Positions 25,860-35,992 are shown, counted from the first letter of the stretch. The stretch: 60,524 nt of DNA from Alphaproteobacteria bacterium (GCA_009909005.1 JAAAOG010000075.1:1-60524); one strand, 5' to 3'. A program made the numbers and translations. The notes: generated from the sequence alone by a model not told the origin.

Positions 25860-26375
25860 GTGACAGGCAAATCCAGTTACGCGTACGAAGAGCTCCTGCA
25901 GTGCGCCCACGGCGAACTGTTCGGGCCGGGCAATGCGCGGCTTCCGCTGCCGCCGATGCTGATGTTCGACCGCATCACCCGCATCGCCGAAGAGGGCGGC
26001 CATTACGGCCGCGGCATGGCCGAGGCGGCGCTGGAGGTCCGGTCCGACCTGTGGTTCTTCGCCTGCCATTTCGAGGGCGACCCCGTGATGCCGGGCTGCC
26101 TCGGCCTCGATGGCCTTTGGCAGCTGCTCGGCTTCTACCTCGGCTGGACCGGCGCGCCGGGGCGCGGCCGGGCGCTCGGCGTCGGGGAGGTCAAGCTGAC
26201 CGGCCAGGTCCTGCCGAGCGCGCAGCTGGTCCGCTACCAGCTGGATATCCGGCGGATCGTCAATCGCCAGGTCGTCCTGGGTATTGCAGACGGGCGTATG
26301 GTCGTCGACGATGCGCCGATCTATGAGTGCAAGGACCTGCGGGTCGGCCTCTTCACCTCGACCGACGTCTTTTAA
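25860..26375 (+). CDS. fabA: 3-hydroxyacyl-ACP dehydratase/isomerase FabA
   Basis: 171 residues, GTG start at 25860. It dehydrates 3-hydroxydecanoyl-ACP and isomerises the trans-2 to cis-3 product, starting anaerobic-type unsaturated fatty acid synthesis. Catalytic His70 is in [16 protein letters not shown] and Asp84 in LDGLWQLL, as in E. coli FabA. The C-terminus ends with a typical [10 protein letters not shown]. Next gene fabB follows after 11 bases. The GTG start and weak ribosome site suggest modest translation. Confidence 0.97.
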   Translation: MTGKSSYAYEELLQCAHGELFGPGNARLPLPPMLMFDRITRIAEEGGHYGRGMAEAALEVRSDLWFFACHFEGDPVMPGCLGLDGLWQLLGFYLGWTGAPGRGRALGVGEVKLTGQVLPSAQLVRYQLDIRRIVNRQVVLGIADGRMVVDDAPIYECKDLRVGLFTSTDVF

Positions 26376-26386
26376 CGGAGCGCGCC

Positions 26387-27604
26387 ATGCGACGCGTCGT
26401 TGTCACCGGCCTTGGTATTCTCTGCAGCATCGGCCTCGACCAGGGGGAGGTGCTGGACAGCCTGCGATCCGGCCGCTCGGGCATTACGTATTGCGACCAG
26501 TATCGGGAACTCGGGTTCAAGAGCCAGGTGCACGGGTCCCTCGCCATCGATCTCGCCGAGCATGTCGACCGGAAGCTGCGCCGCTTCATGGGTGACGGCG
26601 CGGCCTTCAATTACCTGGCCATGAAGCAGGCGATCGACGATGCCGGGCTGACCGAGGCGGAGGTCTCGCACGACCGCACCGGCCTGGTCATGGGCTCCGG
26701 CGGCCCCTCGGTCGAGAACATCGTCGCCGCGGCCGATACCACGCGCGAAAAGGGGCCCAAGCGCGTCGGGCCCTATATGGTGCCGCGCACCATGTCGAGC
26801 ACCAATTCGGCGACGCTGGCAACGCCCTTCCGGATTCGCGGGGTCAATTACTCGATGACGTCGGCCTGTTCGACCAGCGCCCATTGCATCGGCCACGGCG
26901 CCGAATTGATCCAGTGGGGCAAGCAGGACATCGTCTTCGCCGGCGGCGGGGAAGAGCTGCACTGGACCATGACCGTGCTGTTCGATGCCATGGGAGCGCT
27001 CTCGTCACACTTCAACGGGACGCCGGAAAGCGCCTCGCGCGCCTATGACGAAAACCGCGACGGCTTCGTCATCGCCGGCGGCGGCGGCGTCGTGGTTTTG
27101 GAAGAGCTGGAGCACGCCAAGGCGCGGGGCGCCAAGATCTACGGCGAGCTGGCCGGCTACGGCGCCAATTCCGACGGCTTCGACATGGTCCAGCCCTCGG
27201 GAGAAGGCGCGGCACGCTGCATGCGGATCAGCCTCGAAACGCTGGACCGCAGGGTCGACTACATCAACGCGCACGGGACCTCGACCCCGGCCGGCGACAT
27301 CAAGGAGCTGGAGGCGATCCGCGATGTCTTCGGCGACGACATCCCGCTGATCAGCTCGACCAAGTCGCTGACCGGCCACGCCCTCGGGGCGGCCGGCGTG
27401 CACGAGGCGATCTTCTCGCTGCTGATGCTGAAGCACGATTTCGCCTGCCTGTCCGCCAATATCGAAACGCTCGATCCGGCGGCGGACGGCATGCCGATCC
27501 TGCGGGAGCGGCGCGACAATGCCGGGCTCGAATGCGTGATGTCGAACAGCTTCGGGTTCGGCGGCACAAACGCAACCCTGGCCTTCACGCGATACCATGG
27601 ATAA
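26387..27604 (+). CDS. fabB: 3-oxoacyl-ACP synthase I FabB
   Basis: 405 residues. The thiolase-fold condensing enzyme extends acyl-ACP with malonyl-ACP, including the cis-3-decenoyl product of FabA. The Cys-His-His triad is visible: Cys161 in [10 protein letters not shown], His in [10 protein letters not shown] (about 295) and His in [14 protein letters not shown] (about 331). It ends in the conserved [12 protein letters not shown] block. The ATG at 26387 has GGAG seven bases upstream. Confidence 0.97.
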   Translation: MRRVVVTGLGILCSIGLDQGEVLDSLRSGRSGITYCDQYRELGFKSQVHGSLAIDLAEHVDRKLRRFMGDGAAFNYLAMKQAIDDAGLTEAEVSHDRTGLVMGSGGPSVENIVAAADTTREKGPKRVGPYMVPRTMSSTNSATLATPFRIRGVNYSMTSACSTSAHCIGHGAELIQWGKQDIVFAGGGEELHWTMTVLFDAMGALSSHFNGTPESASRAYDENRDGFVIAGGGGVVVLEELEHAKARGAKIYGELAGYGANSDGFDMVQPSGEGAARCMRISLETLDRRVDYINAHGTSTPAGDIKELEAIRDVFGDDIPLISSTKSLTGHALGAAGVHEAIFSLLMLKHDFACLSANIETLDPAADGMPILRERRDNAGLECVMSNSFGFGGTNATLAFTRYHG

Positions 27605-27665
27605 GTCGGCCCCCGGCCAGGTCCTCGGCTCCCGCGCCGTGGGGACGGAGCAAGGCAATGCGCCC

Positions 27666-28511
27666 ATGACCACGACTCGAGAGCTGATGGCCGGCAAGAA
27701 AGGCCTGATCGTCGGCGTCGCCAACAGCTATTCCATCGCCTGGGCCGCAGCGCAGATGCTGCACCGGCACGGGGCCGAGCTGGCGATCACCTATCAGGGC
27801 GAAAATTTTCGCCGCCGGGTCGAGCCGCTGGCGGAGAGCGTCGGCGCCCCCATCGTCATGCACTGCGATGTCGAGGAGGAGGACAGCCTGGACGCGGTCT
27901 TCGACCGCATCGCCAATGAATGGGGCGGCATGGACTTCCTGGTCCATGCCATCGCCTTTTCCGACCGGGACGAGTTGAAAGGCCGCTATCTCGACACGAC
28001 AGAAGCGAATTTCTGCCGCACGCTGAAAATCTCCTGCTACTCCTTCACCGCCATGGCGCAACGTGCCGTGCCGCTGATGAACGGCGGCGGGTCCCTCGTC
28101 ACCATGTCCTATCTCGGGGCGGAGCGGGTGACCCCGAACTACAACGTCATGGGCGTCGCCAAGGCGGCGCTGGAGGCCAGCGTGCGCTATCTCGCCGTCG
28201 ATCTCGGGCCGCAGGGCATCCGGGTCAACGCCATCTCCGCCGGACCGATGCGCACCCTCGCCGGCAGCGCCATCGCCGACGCCCGCTATGTCTACAAGTT
28301 TTCGCAGGACAATGCCCCCTTGCGCCGCAGCGTGCTGGCCGAGGAGGTCGGCGGTGCGGCGCTCTATCTGCTCAGCCCGCTGTCCGGTGCGGTGACCGGC
28401 GAGGTCCACCATGTCGATTGCGGCTATCACGCCATCGGCATTCCCATCCCCCGCCGCACCGAGAGCAACGGCCTGGTCATCGAGCCGACCCCCGACAAGC
28501 TGAACGAATAG
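27666..28511 (+). CDS. fabI: Enoyl-ACP reductase FabI
   Basis: 281 residues from the ATG at 27666. Short-chain dehydrogenase fold: GLIVGVANSYSIAWAAAQ at the N-terminus for NADH binding, Ser/Tyr/Lys catalytic block with Tyr159-x6-Lys166 (YNVMGVAK), and ISAGPMRTLA, typical of FabI. It completes each elongation cycle. A longer start at 27597 would overlap the fabB stop and add 23 residues; it cannot be excluded because neither start has a strong ribosome site. Final gene of the fabABI operon. Confidence 0.95.
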   Translation: MTTTRELMAGKKGLIVGVANSYSIAWAAAQMLHRHGAELAITYQGENFRRRVEPLAESVGAPIVMHCDVEEEDSLDAVFDRIANEWGGMDFLVHAIAFSDRDELKGRYLDTTEANFCRTLKISCYSFTAMAQRAVPLMNGGGSLVTMSYLGAERVTPNYNVMGVAKAALEASVRYLAVDLGPQGIRVNAISAGPMRTLAGSAIADARYVYKFSQDNAPLRRSVLAEEVGGAALYLLSPLSGAVTGEVHHVDCGYHAIGIPIPRRTESNGLVIEPTPDKLNE

Positions 28512-28538
28512 GCCGGCTCGCGGCCGCCATGGCGGTGT

Positions 28539-28949
28539 TTACGGGGCCGGGGTGCGGCCGCCGCTGTAATCCTCATAGGACTTCTCTTCCACCAGCGCCG
28601 AGTCGAGCAGCATGTTCAGCGCCCGCTTCAGTGCGGCACGGCGGTCATTGGTGAAGTACACCGAGCGGGCGAGAGCGACGAAGCGGTCGCCGAAGTCCCC
28701 GCCCGCCTCGCAGACCCGGATGGCATCCTCGATGTCCCAGAGCTGGGCGTTGACCGCGTGCAGTTCGGCGATCAGCGGCTGTGCCGCCTCCGGCAGCGTC
28801 GCGGCCTCGTCGCGAACGGTCGTCAGCGCGTCCAGCTCGGCCCGGACATTGACCAGCTTGGCCGGGTCGGCCAGCCGCTCGCTCTTGATTTCCAGAATGG
28901 TGATCTTGTCGAGCAGCTCGCCCCAAGACACCGGCACCATAATCGCCAT
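28539..28949 (-). CDS. DUF6165 family protein
   Basis: 136 residues from the ATG at 28949, preceded by GGGAG. The start VSWGELLDKITILEIKSERL and the segment AVNAQLWDIEDAIRVCE are typical of this small alpha-helical family found near glycosyltransferases. It ends in VEEKSYEDYSGG. The role is unknown. It is divergent from the GT9 glycosyltransferase gene, and such pairs recur, suggesting a link with surface polysaccharide. No signal or membrane segment. Confidence 0.8.
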   Translation of the reverse strand: MAIMVPVSWGELLDKITILEIKSERLADPAKLVNVRAELDALTTVRDEAATLPEAAQPLIAELHAVNAQLWDIEDAIRVCEAGGDFGDRFVALARSVYFTNDRRAALKRALNMLLDSALVEEKSYEDYSGGRTPAP

Positions 28950-29103
28950 GAAATCTCCCGCCTTCGTATCGGGCACGGTATAGCGCAGCCAAGGGCCCGC
29001 TTGACACCCTTTCCTCGGCCCCGCAATGGTCACGAGCGGCGCACCCCGGACGTCCATGCCCGAGGCGGCAGTCCGCCGTGACCGGGACAGAAGGTAGAGC
29101 CCT

Positions 29104-30144
29104 GTGCAGCACCAAGGCCCCCGCATTGCCGTGCTCGAGTCGCAGGAATCGCTCGGCATCGCCATCTGGAAAATCCCGTTCTACCGTGCCGTCAAGCGGA
29201 CCTGGCCCGGCGCTCATATCACCCTGATCTCGGCCAAGAAGACGGTTGTCGCCACCGCCCTGCGCGAGGTGATGCGGCCCTATGTCGACGAGGTGCGCGA
29301 CCAGGCGCGGATCGAGAAGCCGCTGATCGCGGCGGCCCGCAATCTCCGGGGGCTGCCGCGCTACGACATCGTGTTCGACGCCCGCACCAAGGGCCTGCGG
29401 GTGCTGTGGGCGAAGCTGTTCCTGCGGCATGGCGCGTTCGTGTCGATGCTGCCCGGCTATCTCCTGACCTCGCGGCGCCGCGGCAAGGCGGCCCGGCCGC
29501 GCCATTGGGTCGGCCGGCTGATGGCGATGCTGGAGGTGGCGACGGGGACGCCGCCCGATTGGCGGGGGGAGGTGCCGCTGCCCGAGGCGGCGCACGCGGC
29601 GGCGGCGCATCTGCTGCCGGCGGGGGCGGTCTATGTCGGCCTCTGCCCCGGTGCCGCCGGCGCCTACAAGGTCTGGCCGCTCGACCGCTTCATCGACCTC
29701 GGCCGGCGCGTCGCGGCGCGCGGCTGGACCCCGGTGTTCATGATCGGCCCGGACGAGCGGGAGATGGTGCCGGCCCTGCGCGAGGCCTTGCCGGACGCCC
29801 TGTTCCCGGAACTCGACCGCAGCGACCCGCACCCGGAGATCAAGGGCCCGGCTCTCGCTCTGGCGCTCGGGCAGCGCCTCGCGGTCGGCGTGGCCAATTG
29901 CACCGGCATCGGCCATTTGCTGGCGGTGGCCGGGACGCCGGTGGTCAGCCTCTCCGGCCCCACCGATCCGGCCCGCTTCCTGCCCTGGGTCGAGCCGGTT
30001 CGGTCGATCCGGGCTCAGGACTATGGCGGCACCGAGACCATGGCGGCCATCCCCGTCGAGCCCGTCGAGACGGCCGTCATCGAAATGGTCGCGGCGGGAC
30101 GCAACAGTGTGCTGACGAACGACACTCTTCAGGACGTGTCATGA
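29104..30144 (+). CDS. Glycosyltransferase family 9 protein (heptosyltransferase-like)
   Basis: 346 residues, GTG start at 29104. Two Rossmann halves as in GT9/GT-B heptosyltransferases: N-terminal ISLIS-like strand (AHITLISAKKT) and YDIVFDARTKGLR, then the C-terminal GLCPGAAGAYKVWPLDRF donor-binding motif, FMIGPDERE, and AVGVANCTGIGHLLAVAGTP with LSGPTDP. Likely adds a sugar to lipopolysaccharide core or another surface glycan; acceptor and donor are not evident. Base composition matches the core genome. Confidence 0.9.
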   Translation: MQHQGPRIAVLESQESLGIAIWKIPFYRAVKRTWPGAHITLISAKKTVVATALREVMRPYVDEVRDQARIEKPLIAAARNLRGLPRYDIVFDARTKGLRVLWAKLFLRHGAFVSMLPGYLLTSRRRGKAARPRHWVGRLMAMLEVATGTPPDWRGEVPLPEAAHAAAAHLLPAGAVYVGLCPGAAGAYKVWPLDRFIDLGRRVAARGWTPVFMIGPDEREMVPALREALPDALFPELDRSDPHPEIKGPALALALGQRLAVGVANCTGIGHLLAVAGTPVVSLSGPTDPARFLPWVEPVRSIRAQDYGGTETMAAIPVEPVETAVIEMVAAGRNSVLTNDTLQDVS

Positions 30145-30238
30145 ACGCCTTTTGAGCTTGGCATTGGCTTATGGGGATGTCTACATATCGCAGGGGATTC
30201 GTTGATCCTGGGTCTGATCGGCAGGTTTGGAGAGGCAG

Positions 30239-30463
30239 ATGGCGGAACGCAAATCAGCCCTGAAGCGCGCTCCCGAGCGTCCGGAACTGCGGCGGCTCCT
30301 GGATCGTGCCAAGTCGATTGTCTTGACCGAGGATCAACTGCAGGAGCAGAGAGCCAGCTTCGTTTATGGCAATGCACCTTACACGTCCAAAATCACGAAA
30401 GAATCCGCGATTAGAGCGGCAAATAGGACGCGTCTCAGCGAAGACGCTGATCAAGAAAAATAA
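30239..30463 (+). CDS. Small protein upstream of Fic (possible antitoxin)
   Basis: 74 residues from the ATG at 30239, preceded by a good GGAGAGG site. Charged and helical; the second half (LQEQRASFVYGN followed by TKESAIRAANRTR) resembles the small proteins often encoded just before Fic genes. It lacks an exact (S/T)xxxE(G/N) inhibitory motif: the nearest, around TSKITKES, has one extra residue. The Fic gene begins 11 bases after its stop. Antitoxin function is inferred from position only. Confidence 0.6.
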   Translation: MAERKSALKRAPERPELRRLLDRAKSIVLTEDQLQEQRASFVYGNAPYTSKITKESAIRAANRTRLSEDADQEK

Positions 30464-30474
30464 AGGATTCTTCT

Positions 30475-31071
30475 ATGTTTATTCTTGAGGAAGAAGACAA
30501 GGTCTTGTATAACCGCATACAGGAACAAAACCTGAACAGACAATATGAGCTGCTCACAAATTGCATCGAGATCGGGTTGAAGAAGGGGGCCATTGCATTC
30601 GACAAGTATTTGCTCTGGGCCCTAAATCATGTTGCGGTCGCTAACATCTCGCAGTTCGGTGGAAGATTTCGAAGAGAGCCGATTTACATCGGGGACCACC
30701 GCCCACCGCATTTTAAAGACGTGGACGAGTGGATGGACCGGTTCATTTCAACAGTCCAGGAAAACTGGTATATATGGACCGAGACCGAACTCGCAGCTTA
30801 TGGTCTCTGGCGTCTGAACTGGATTCATCCCTTTATTGAGGGCAATGGACGGACCGCCCGCGCGACATGCTATTATCTTCTTTGCGTGCGCTCGGGTGCT
30901 TTGTTGCCGGGAAGAAAGATCCTGCCCGAACGGATCAAGGACAACAGATCAGACTATGTCTCTGCACTGGTCGCCGCCGATGCCGCCTGGGACGACGGGC
31001 ACTTAGACTTCAGCGAAATGGAAGAGTTTCTGGCCCGACTGGTCGAGGCGCAGCTTTTGGACGAGGACTGA
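30475..31071 (+). CDS. Fic domain protein (AMPylation-type)
   Basis: 198 residues. The Fic catalytic loop HPFIEGNGRTAR at 118-129 is complete, with the histidine, acidic residue, Gly-Asn-Gly and the final Arg required for nucleotide transfer. The flap strand REPIYIGDHRPPHF (67-80) is also typical. Fic enzymes usually move AMP from ATP onto a Ser, Thr or Tyr of a target. With the small upstream protein it may form a toxin-antitoxin unit. The first half is more AT-rich than the surrounding genes, consistent with insertion between the GT9 and radical SAM genes. Confidence 0.9.
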   Translation: MFILEEEDKVLYNRIQEQNLNRQYELLTNCIEIGLKKGAIAFDKYLLWALNHVAVANISQFGGRFRREPIYIGDHRPPHFKDVDEWMDRFISTVQENWYIWTETELAAYGLWRLNWIHPFIEGNGRTARATCYYLLCVRSGALLPGRKILPERIKDNRSDYVSALVAADAAWDDGHLDFSEMEEFLARLVEAQLLDED

Positions 31072-31085
31072 GGCCGGTTGCTCTC

Positions 31086-32174
31086 ATGGCCGATTCCCCC
31101 ATCCCCGACCGGCTCGTCAAGGGGCGCGGCGCGGTCAGCAATCGTAGCGGCCGGTTCGAGGCCTATAGCCGCGAGACGGTCGACGACGGCTGGGGCTCGT
31201 GGGACGACCCGGATGTGCCGCCGGCCGACGATACGGTTCTGGCGGTCGATCGGGCGAAAACCATCATCAGCCGCAACCAGTCGCCGGACGTGCCCTTCGA
31301 GGCCTCGATCAATCCCTATCGCGGCTGCGAGCATGGCTGCGTCTATTGCTTCGCCCGCCCCACCCATGCCTGGCTGGGGCTGTCGGCCGGCCGGGATTTC
31401 GAGACCCGCCTGTTCTACAAGCCCGATGCGCCGGCCCTGCTGGAGGCGGAGCTTGCCCGGCCCGGCTATCGGGTCGGCACGCTGGCGCTGGGCGCCAACA
31501 CCGACCCCTATCAGCCGGTGGAGCGCCGCACCGGCCTCACCCGCGCAATCCTGCAGGTGCTGCAGGCCTGCCGCCATCCGGTCGGTGTCGTCACCAAGTC
31601 GGGGCTGATCGCCCGCGACCTCGACATTCTGGCACCGATGGCGGCGGAAAAGCTGGCCATGGTCTGCGTCTCGGTGACGACGCTCGACCGCACGCTGGCG
31701 CGACGCCTGGAGCCGCGGGCGCCGACGCCGGCGCGCCGGCTGGAGACCATCGCCCGGCTGTCCGAAGCCGGGGTGCCGGTCGCCATCCTCGCCTCGCCGA
31801 TGATCCCCGGGCTCACCGATCACGAGCTGGAGCGCATTCTGGAGGCGGGTGCCGCGGCGGGGGCGGTCAGCGCCAATACCATCCTCCTCCGCCTGCCTCT
31901 CGAAATCGCCGATCTGTTCACGGAATGGCTGGAGGCCCATTATCCCGATCGCGCCGGCCGGGTGTTGAGCCTGATGCGGCAGAGCCGCGGCGGCCGGCTC
32001 TACGACTCGGAATTCGGGACGCGGATGCGCGGCGACGGCCCGTTCGCGCAATTGCTGTCGCAACGCTTCGCTGCCGTCTGCCGGCGTCTCGGGCTTGGCG
32101 GCCGGCACTTCTCGTGCGATACGCGCCGCTTCCGTCCGCCTAATAGGACAGGCGCCCAGCTCAGCCTGTTTTGA
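31086..32174 (+). CDS. PA0069-family radical SAM protein
   Basis: 362 residues from the ATG at 31086. The radical SAM cluster motif is CEHGCVYC (C-x3-C-x2-C) preceded by INPYRGCEHGC, and NRSGRFE near the N-terminus is typical of the PA0069 family. These enzymes reductively cleave S-adenosylmethionine; the reaction of this family is unknown. SplB/spore-photolyase-like similarity is only to the fold. It is often next to rnhB in alphaproteobacteria, as here with one kinase gene between. Confidence 0.88.
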   Translation: MADSPIPDRLVKGRGAVSNRSGRFEAYSRETVDDGWGSWDDPDVPPADDTVLAVDRAKTIISRNQSPDVPFEASINPYRGCEHGCVYCFARPTHAWLGLSAGRDFETRLFYKPDAPALLEAELARPGYRVGTLALGANTDPYQPVERRTGLTRAILQVLQACRHPVGVVTKSGLIARDLDILAPMAAEKLAMVCVSVTTLDRTLARRLEPRAPTPARRLETIARLSEAGVPVAILASPMIPGLTDHELERILEAGAAAGAVSANTILLRLPLEIADLFTEWLEAHYPDRAGRVLSLMRQSRGGRLYDSEFGTRMRGDGPFAQLLSQRFAAVCRRLGLGGRHFSCDTRRFRPPNRTGAQLSLF

Positions 32175-32228
32175 GAAGCCGCATTGATCGATACGCATAA
32201 TGCGATAAGGTTTTCGGCAGCGGCCGCG

Positions 32229-33641
32229 ATGCCTAAACTCCTCCTCAAGGCCGGCCCCCCGGCGGGCGATGCGGCCCCGACGGCCCCAAGGATTACGGTG
32301 CGACGCGTGACGTCATCTTCGGACGTGCCCACGGCCCCCGACGCCGCGCAGGCGGAGCTTCAGCGCCTGCGACAGCGCCTCGCCGAACTGGAGGCGCGGC
32401 TTGCCGCAGCCGAAGACAAAGCGGCGGCCCTGCAGGCGCCGGCCGCTCCGACCTGCGCCGATCCGGTCGACGACCCCGCGCAATCCCTTGTCGGCAATAT
32501 GCGCGGCATCGCCCTTTTCCGCCGGCGGGACGGCGCCCCCACCCGGCTCTTCGGCTTCGATGCCCAGGCGATCACCGGCGTTTTGAAACCCGACGGCACG
32601 GCCGACTGCGATGCCTGGCGCCGGGCGATCGCGGAGGAGGACCTGCCGTCCTACATGGCCGCCCAGCGCCGGCTGTGCGAGACCGGCGAGGCCTATGGCC
32701 TGGAGTTCCGCTACACCAACCCGCTCACCGGCCGGACGGTGTGGCTGCGCGAACAGTCCTACGCCGGCCACGACCATGATGGCGGTCCCTGCTATGACGG
32801 CTTCATCCTCGACGTCACGGCGGAAAAGACCCGCGAAAGGCTGCTGCAGGACGCCACCGACAGCGCCATCCTGGCCGATCGCGCCAAGACGCAGTTCCTC
32901 GCCAATGTCAGCCACGAACTGCGCACGCCGCTGCATGCGATTGTCGGCTTCGCCGACCTGATGATCGATCAGGCCTTCGGGCCGCTCGGCTCGGCGCGCT
33001 ATCTCGAATACAGCCGGGACATTCATTCCAGCGCCACGCATCTGCAGCGCCTGATCGAGGAGATCCTCGATTTCGCCAAGGCCGACGCCGGGAAGGACGA
33101 GGTGCGCGACTCGCTGCTCGATATCGGCGACCTCATCAACTCGGCCCTGCGCATGGTCCGGGAGCACGCCGCCCGGAACGGCCTGACTCTCTCGGTCGAT
33201 ATCGACGAGAGGCTGCCGCAGCTGCGCGCCGACGAACGCAAGATGCGGCAGATCCTGCTCAACCTCCTGTCCAATGCCATCAAGTTCACCCGATCGGGTG
33301 GGACCGTCCGGGTCTCGGCGGCCGAGCGGCCCGACGGCAGCGTCACCCTGTCCGTTGCCGATAGCGGCATCGGCATCGCGCCGGAAGACGTTCCCCGCGC
33401 CTTCGAGCCCTTCGTCCAGCTCGACACCGGGCTGGGCCGGCAGCATGAGGGCACCGGGCTCGGCCTGCCGCTCTCGGCCAAGCTGGCCGCCCTGCATGAG
33501 GGCGCATTAACCCTGGAGAGCAGACCGGGCCAGGGCACCACGGCCCGGCTTGCCATGCCCCCCAACCGCTCCATCCGCCCCCGACCGGTCAGCCTGCCCC
33601 ATGGCCAAATGCCCGTCCCCGCGACCGACCCTGGTGCTTGA
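32229..33641 (+). CDS. PAS-type soluble sensor histidine kinase
   Basis: 470 residues if started at ATG 32229; a TTG at 32184 is an alternative. The N-terminus has a short coiled coil (about 35-65, [20 protein letters not shown]), then a PAS-like domain, the HisKA box with the phospho-accepting His in [16 protein letters not shown], and HATPase_c with [21 protein letters not shown] and GTGLGLPLS. No membrane segment, so the sensor is cytosolic. No response regulator is adjacent. Its last 41 bases overlap the rnhB start. Its insertion between the radical SAM and rnhB genes replaces the ccrM gene sometimes found near rnhB. Confidence 0.9.
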   Translation: MPKLLLKAGPPAGDAAPTAPRITVRRVTSSSDVPTAPDAAQAELQRLRQRLAELEARLAAAEDKAAALQAPAAPTCADPVDDPAQSLVGNMRGIALFRRRDGAPTRLFGFDAQAITGVLKPDGTADCDAWRRAIAEEDLPSYMAAQRRLCETGEAYGLEFRYTNPLTGRTVWLREQSYAGHDHDGGPCYDGFILDVTAEKTRERLLQDATDSAILADRAKTQFLANVSHELRTPLHAIVGFADLMIDQAFGPLGSARYLEYSRDIHSSATHLQRLIEEILDFAKADAGKDEVRDSLLDIGDLINSALRMVREHAARNGLTLSVDIDERLPQLRADERKMRQILLNLLSNAIKFTRSGGTVRVSAAERPDGSVTLSVADSGIGIAPEDVPRAFEPFVQLDTGLGRQHEGTGLGLPLSAKLAALHEGALTLESRPGQGTTARLAMPPNRSIRPRPVSLPHGQMPVPATDPGA

Positions 33642-34290
33642 AAAGGCCGCCGGCGCCCCGAAAGTGCTGGTTGCCGGCGTCGACGAAGTCGGCCGCGGGC
33701 CGCTGGCCGGGCCGGTCGTCGCCGCCGCCGTCATCCTGCCCGGCGGTCGCGGGCGCAAGACGCTGGCCGGGGCGGTGGCCGACAGCAAGGTGCTGACCGC
33801 CGCCGCGCGCCAAGCCCTGGCCCGCGATATCCGCAAATCCGCCATGGTCGGTGTCGGTGCGGCCTGCATCGGCGAAATCCAGCGGCTCAACATCCTGTAC
33901 GCCAGCCTGCTCGCCATGCGCCGGGCCTTGCGTGCCCTGCCGGTGCCGGCGGCGCATGTCCTGGTCGACGGCAACCGCCTTCCGGCGGACCTCGAGTGCC
34001 CGGGCGAGGCGGTGGTCGGCGGCGACGCCATTTGCGCCTCGATCGCCGCGGCCTCGATCGTCGCCAAGGTCACCCGCGACCGGATCATGACGCGGCTGGC
34101 GCCGCTCTATCCCGGCTATGGCTGGGAGCGCAATGTCGGCTATGCGACCCGCGAGCATTGCGAGGCGCTGCTCAAGCTGGGCCTGACGCCGCATCACCGG
34201 CGCGGCTATGCCCGGGTGGCGGCGGTGCTGGCCGGCGAGGTCCCGCCCGCCGACCTTTTCGCGGAGGAGGAGGGAGTCTCCGAGGAATAG
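33601..34290 (+). CDS. rnhB: Ribonuclease HII
   Basis: 229 residues from the ATG at 33601. It removes ribonucleotides from DNA, cutting RNA in RNA-DNA hybrids. Type 2 RNase H motifs are clear: [16 protein letters not shown] with the catalytic Asp-Glu, [13 protein letters not shown] and [16 protein letters not shown], then [13 protein letters not shown]-like [13 protein letters not shown]. The start overlaps the end of the histidine kinase gene in a different frame. Confidence 0.95.
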   Translation: MAKCPSPRPTLVLEKAAGAPKVLVAGVDEVGRGPLAGPVVAAAVILPGGRGRKTLAGAVADSKVLTAAARQALARDIRKSAMVGVGAACIGEIQRLNILYASLLAMRRALRALPVPAAHVLVDGNRLPADLECPGEAVVGGDAICASIAAASIVAKVTRDRIMTRLAPLYPGYGWERNVGYATREHCEALLKLGLTPHHRRGYARVAAVLAGEVPPADLFAEEEGVSEE

Positions 34291-34323
34291 GGGCGCGCGT
34301 GGCGCCGTCCGCCGCGGCAACCA

Positions 34324-34350
34324 ACGGGCCCCGCCCGTGGCAGGGCCCGT
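34324..34350. terminator. Bidirectional hairpin between rnhB and leuA
   Basis: ACGGGCCC (34324-34331) pairs perfectly with GGGCCCGT (34343-34350) over an 11-base loop, between the stops of two convergent genes. On the minus strand it is followed by TGGTT, a poor T-tract. Reasonable as a shared terminator. Confidence 0.45.
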
Positions 34351-34378
34351 GCCGTGACCGGCGCCGGGGCGCGCGGCG

Positions 34379-35992
34379 TCACGCGCTCAGGGCATCGGCT
34401 TCCGGTCCCGTGTCGCGCTCGCGCTTCATGAACAGCTTGTTGAGGGCGTGGACATAGGCCCGGACCGAGGCCGTCACCGTGTCGGTATGGGTGCCCTGGC
34501 CGATCACCGTATGGTCGCCCTCCGTCAGCCAGACCGTCACCTCGGCCTGGGCATCGGTGCCGCGGGTCAGCGCCCGCACCTTGTAGTCGGCAAGCCGCGG
34601 CCGGAAGGGCAGCACCTTTTTTATCGCATTGAAGGCCGCATCGACGCCGCCATCGCCGACCCCGGCCTCGCACACCCGCTGGCCGTCGATCTCCAGCTCC
34701 ACCGCCGCCATCTGCGGGTGGTCGGTGCCGAAATTGCCGCGGGCACTGATCAGCCGGACGCGCCGCGTGTCGCGCATCAGGGCGTCGTCGATCAGGCCGT
34801 GGATGTCCTCGTCATAGACCTCGCGCTTGCGGTCGGCCAAGTCCTTGAAGCGCTGGAAGGCATCCTCGAAGGCGTTGTCGCCCAGAGCGCCGATGCCCAG
34901 CTCGTCCAGCTTGGCGCGGAAGGCGGCGCGGCCGGAATGCTTGCCCATGACCAGGGTCGTCTTGACCAGCCCGACCGAGTCCGGGGTCATGATCTCGTAG
35001 GTCTCGGCGTGGCGCAGCATGCCGGCCTGGTGGATGCCGCTTTCATGCGCGAAGGCATTGGCGCCGACCACCGCCTTGTTGCGCTGCACATCGAAGCCGG
35101 TGATGGTCGAGACCAGCCGCGAGGCCTCGGTGATTTTCGTCGCGTCGATGGTGGTGTACCAGGGCATGACGTCATGGCGGGTGCGCATCGCCATGACGAT
35201 TTCCTCGAGCGCGGCATTGCCGGCCCGCTCGCCCAGCCCATTGATGGTGCACTCGACCTGCCGCGCCCCCGCTCCGACGGCGGCCAGCGAGTTCGCCACG
35301 GCCAGGCCCAGATCGTTGTGGCAATGGGTGGAGAAGACGATCTCCTCCGCCCCCGGCACCCGCGCGCGCAGCATGCCGAAGAGGGCGGCCAGCTCGGCCG
35401 GGACCGAATAGCCGACCGTGTCGGGAATGTTGATGGTGGTCGCGCCGGCCTTGATGGCGGCCTCGACGCAGCGGCAGAGGAAGTCATGCTCGGTGCGCGA
35501 GCCGTCCTCGGCGCTCCATTCGACGTCGTCGGTGAAGCGGCGGGCATGGGTGACGCTTTCCGTTACCGCCTCCAGCACCGCCTCGGGCTCCATCTGCAGC
35601 TTGTATTTCATGTGCAGCGGGCTGGTCGAGATGAAGGTGTGGATGCGGCGCCGGGCGGCCGGCTGCAGCGACTCCGCCGCGCGGTCGATGTCGGCCCGCT
35701 TGGCGCGGGCGAGCGCCGCCACCACGGAATTCCGGACGAGTTCGGCGACGCCGTGCACGGCTTCGAAATCGCCGGTCGAGGCGATGGGAAAGCCGGCCTC
35801 GATAATGTCGACGCCCATCTGCTCCAGCACGCGGGCGATGCGCAGCTTTTCCTCCAGGTTCATGGAGGCGCCGGGCGACTGCTCGCCGTCGCGCAGGGTG
35901 GTATCGAAGATCACGACGCGATCGCTCTCGGGGCGGGGGGCGTCGGGGGAGGCGCCGGCGGCAGCGGCGGTGGTCATGGTCTCGGTGGTCAT
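34379..35992 (-). CDS. leuA: 2-isopropylmalate synthase
   Basis: 537 residues from the ATG at 35992 (a second ATG at 35977 is possible). First committed step of leucine biosynthesis: condenses acetyl-CoA with 2-oxoisovalerate. DRE-TIM barrel motifs: FDTTLRDGEQSPGASM near residue 30, FSTHCHNDLGLAVAN with the metal-binding HxH, and GLGERAGNA. The C-terminal LeuA allosteric dimer domain (about 410-520) is present, so feedback inhibition by leucine is expected. Length excludes the shorter homocitrate-type enzymes. A leucine-rich leader peptide precedes it. Confidence 0.95.
   Translation of the reverse strand: MTTETMTTAAAAGASPDAPRPESDRVVIFDTTLRDGEQSPGASMNLEEKLRIARVLEQMGVDIIEAGFPIASTGDFEAVHGVAELVRNSVVAALARAKRADIDRAAESLQPAARRRIHTFISTSPLHMKYKLQMEPEAVLEAVTESVTHARRFTDDVEWSAEDGSRTEHDFLCRCVEAAIKAGATTINIPDTVGYSVPAELAALFGMLRARVPGAEEIVFSTHCHNDLGLAVANSLAAVGAGARQVECTINGLGERAGNAALEEIVMAMRTRHDVMPWYTTIDATKITEASRLVSTITGFDVQRNKAVVGANAFAHESGIHQAGMLRHAETYEIMTPDSVGLVKTTLVMGKHSGRAAFRAKLDELGIGALGDNAFEDAFQRFKDLADRKREVYDEDIHGLIDDALMRDTRRVRLISARGNFGTDHPQMAAVELEIDGQRVCEAGVGDGGVDAAFNAIKKVLPFRPRLADYKVRALTRGTDAQAEVTVWLTEGDHTVIGQGTHTDTVTASVRAYVHALNKLFMKRERDTGPEADALSA

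Noticed and set aside
30867-31085. Upstream extension of the radical SAM gene
   Set aside because: It would overlap the Fic gene in another frame and adds Arg-rich residues unrelated to the PA0069 family.
34379-35992. leuA as citramalate or homocitrate synthase
   Set aside because: Full C-terminal regulatory domain, length and the leucine-rich leader favour 2-isopropylmalate synthase.
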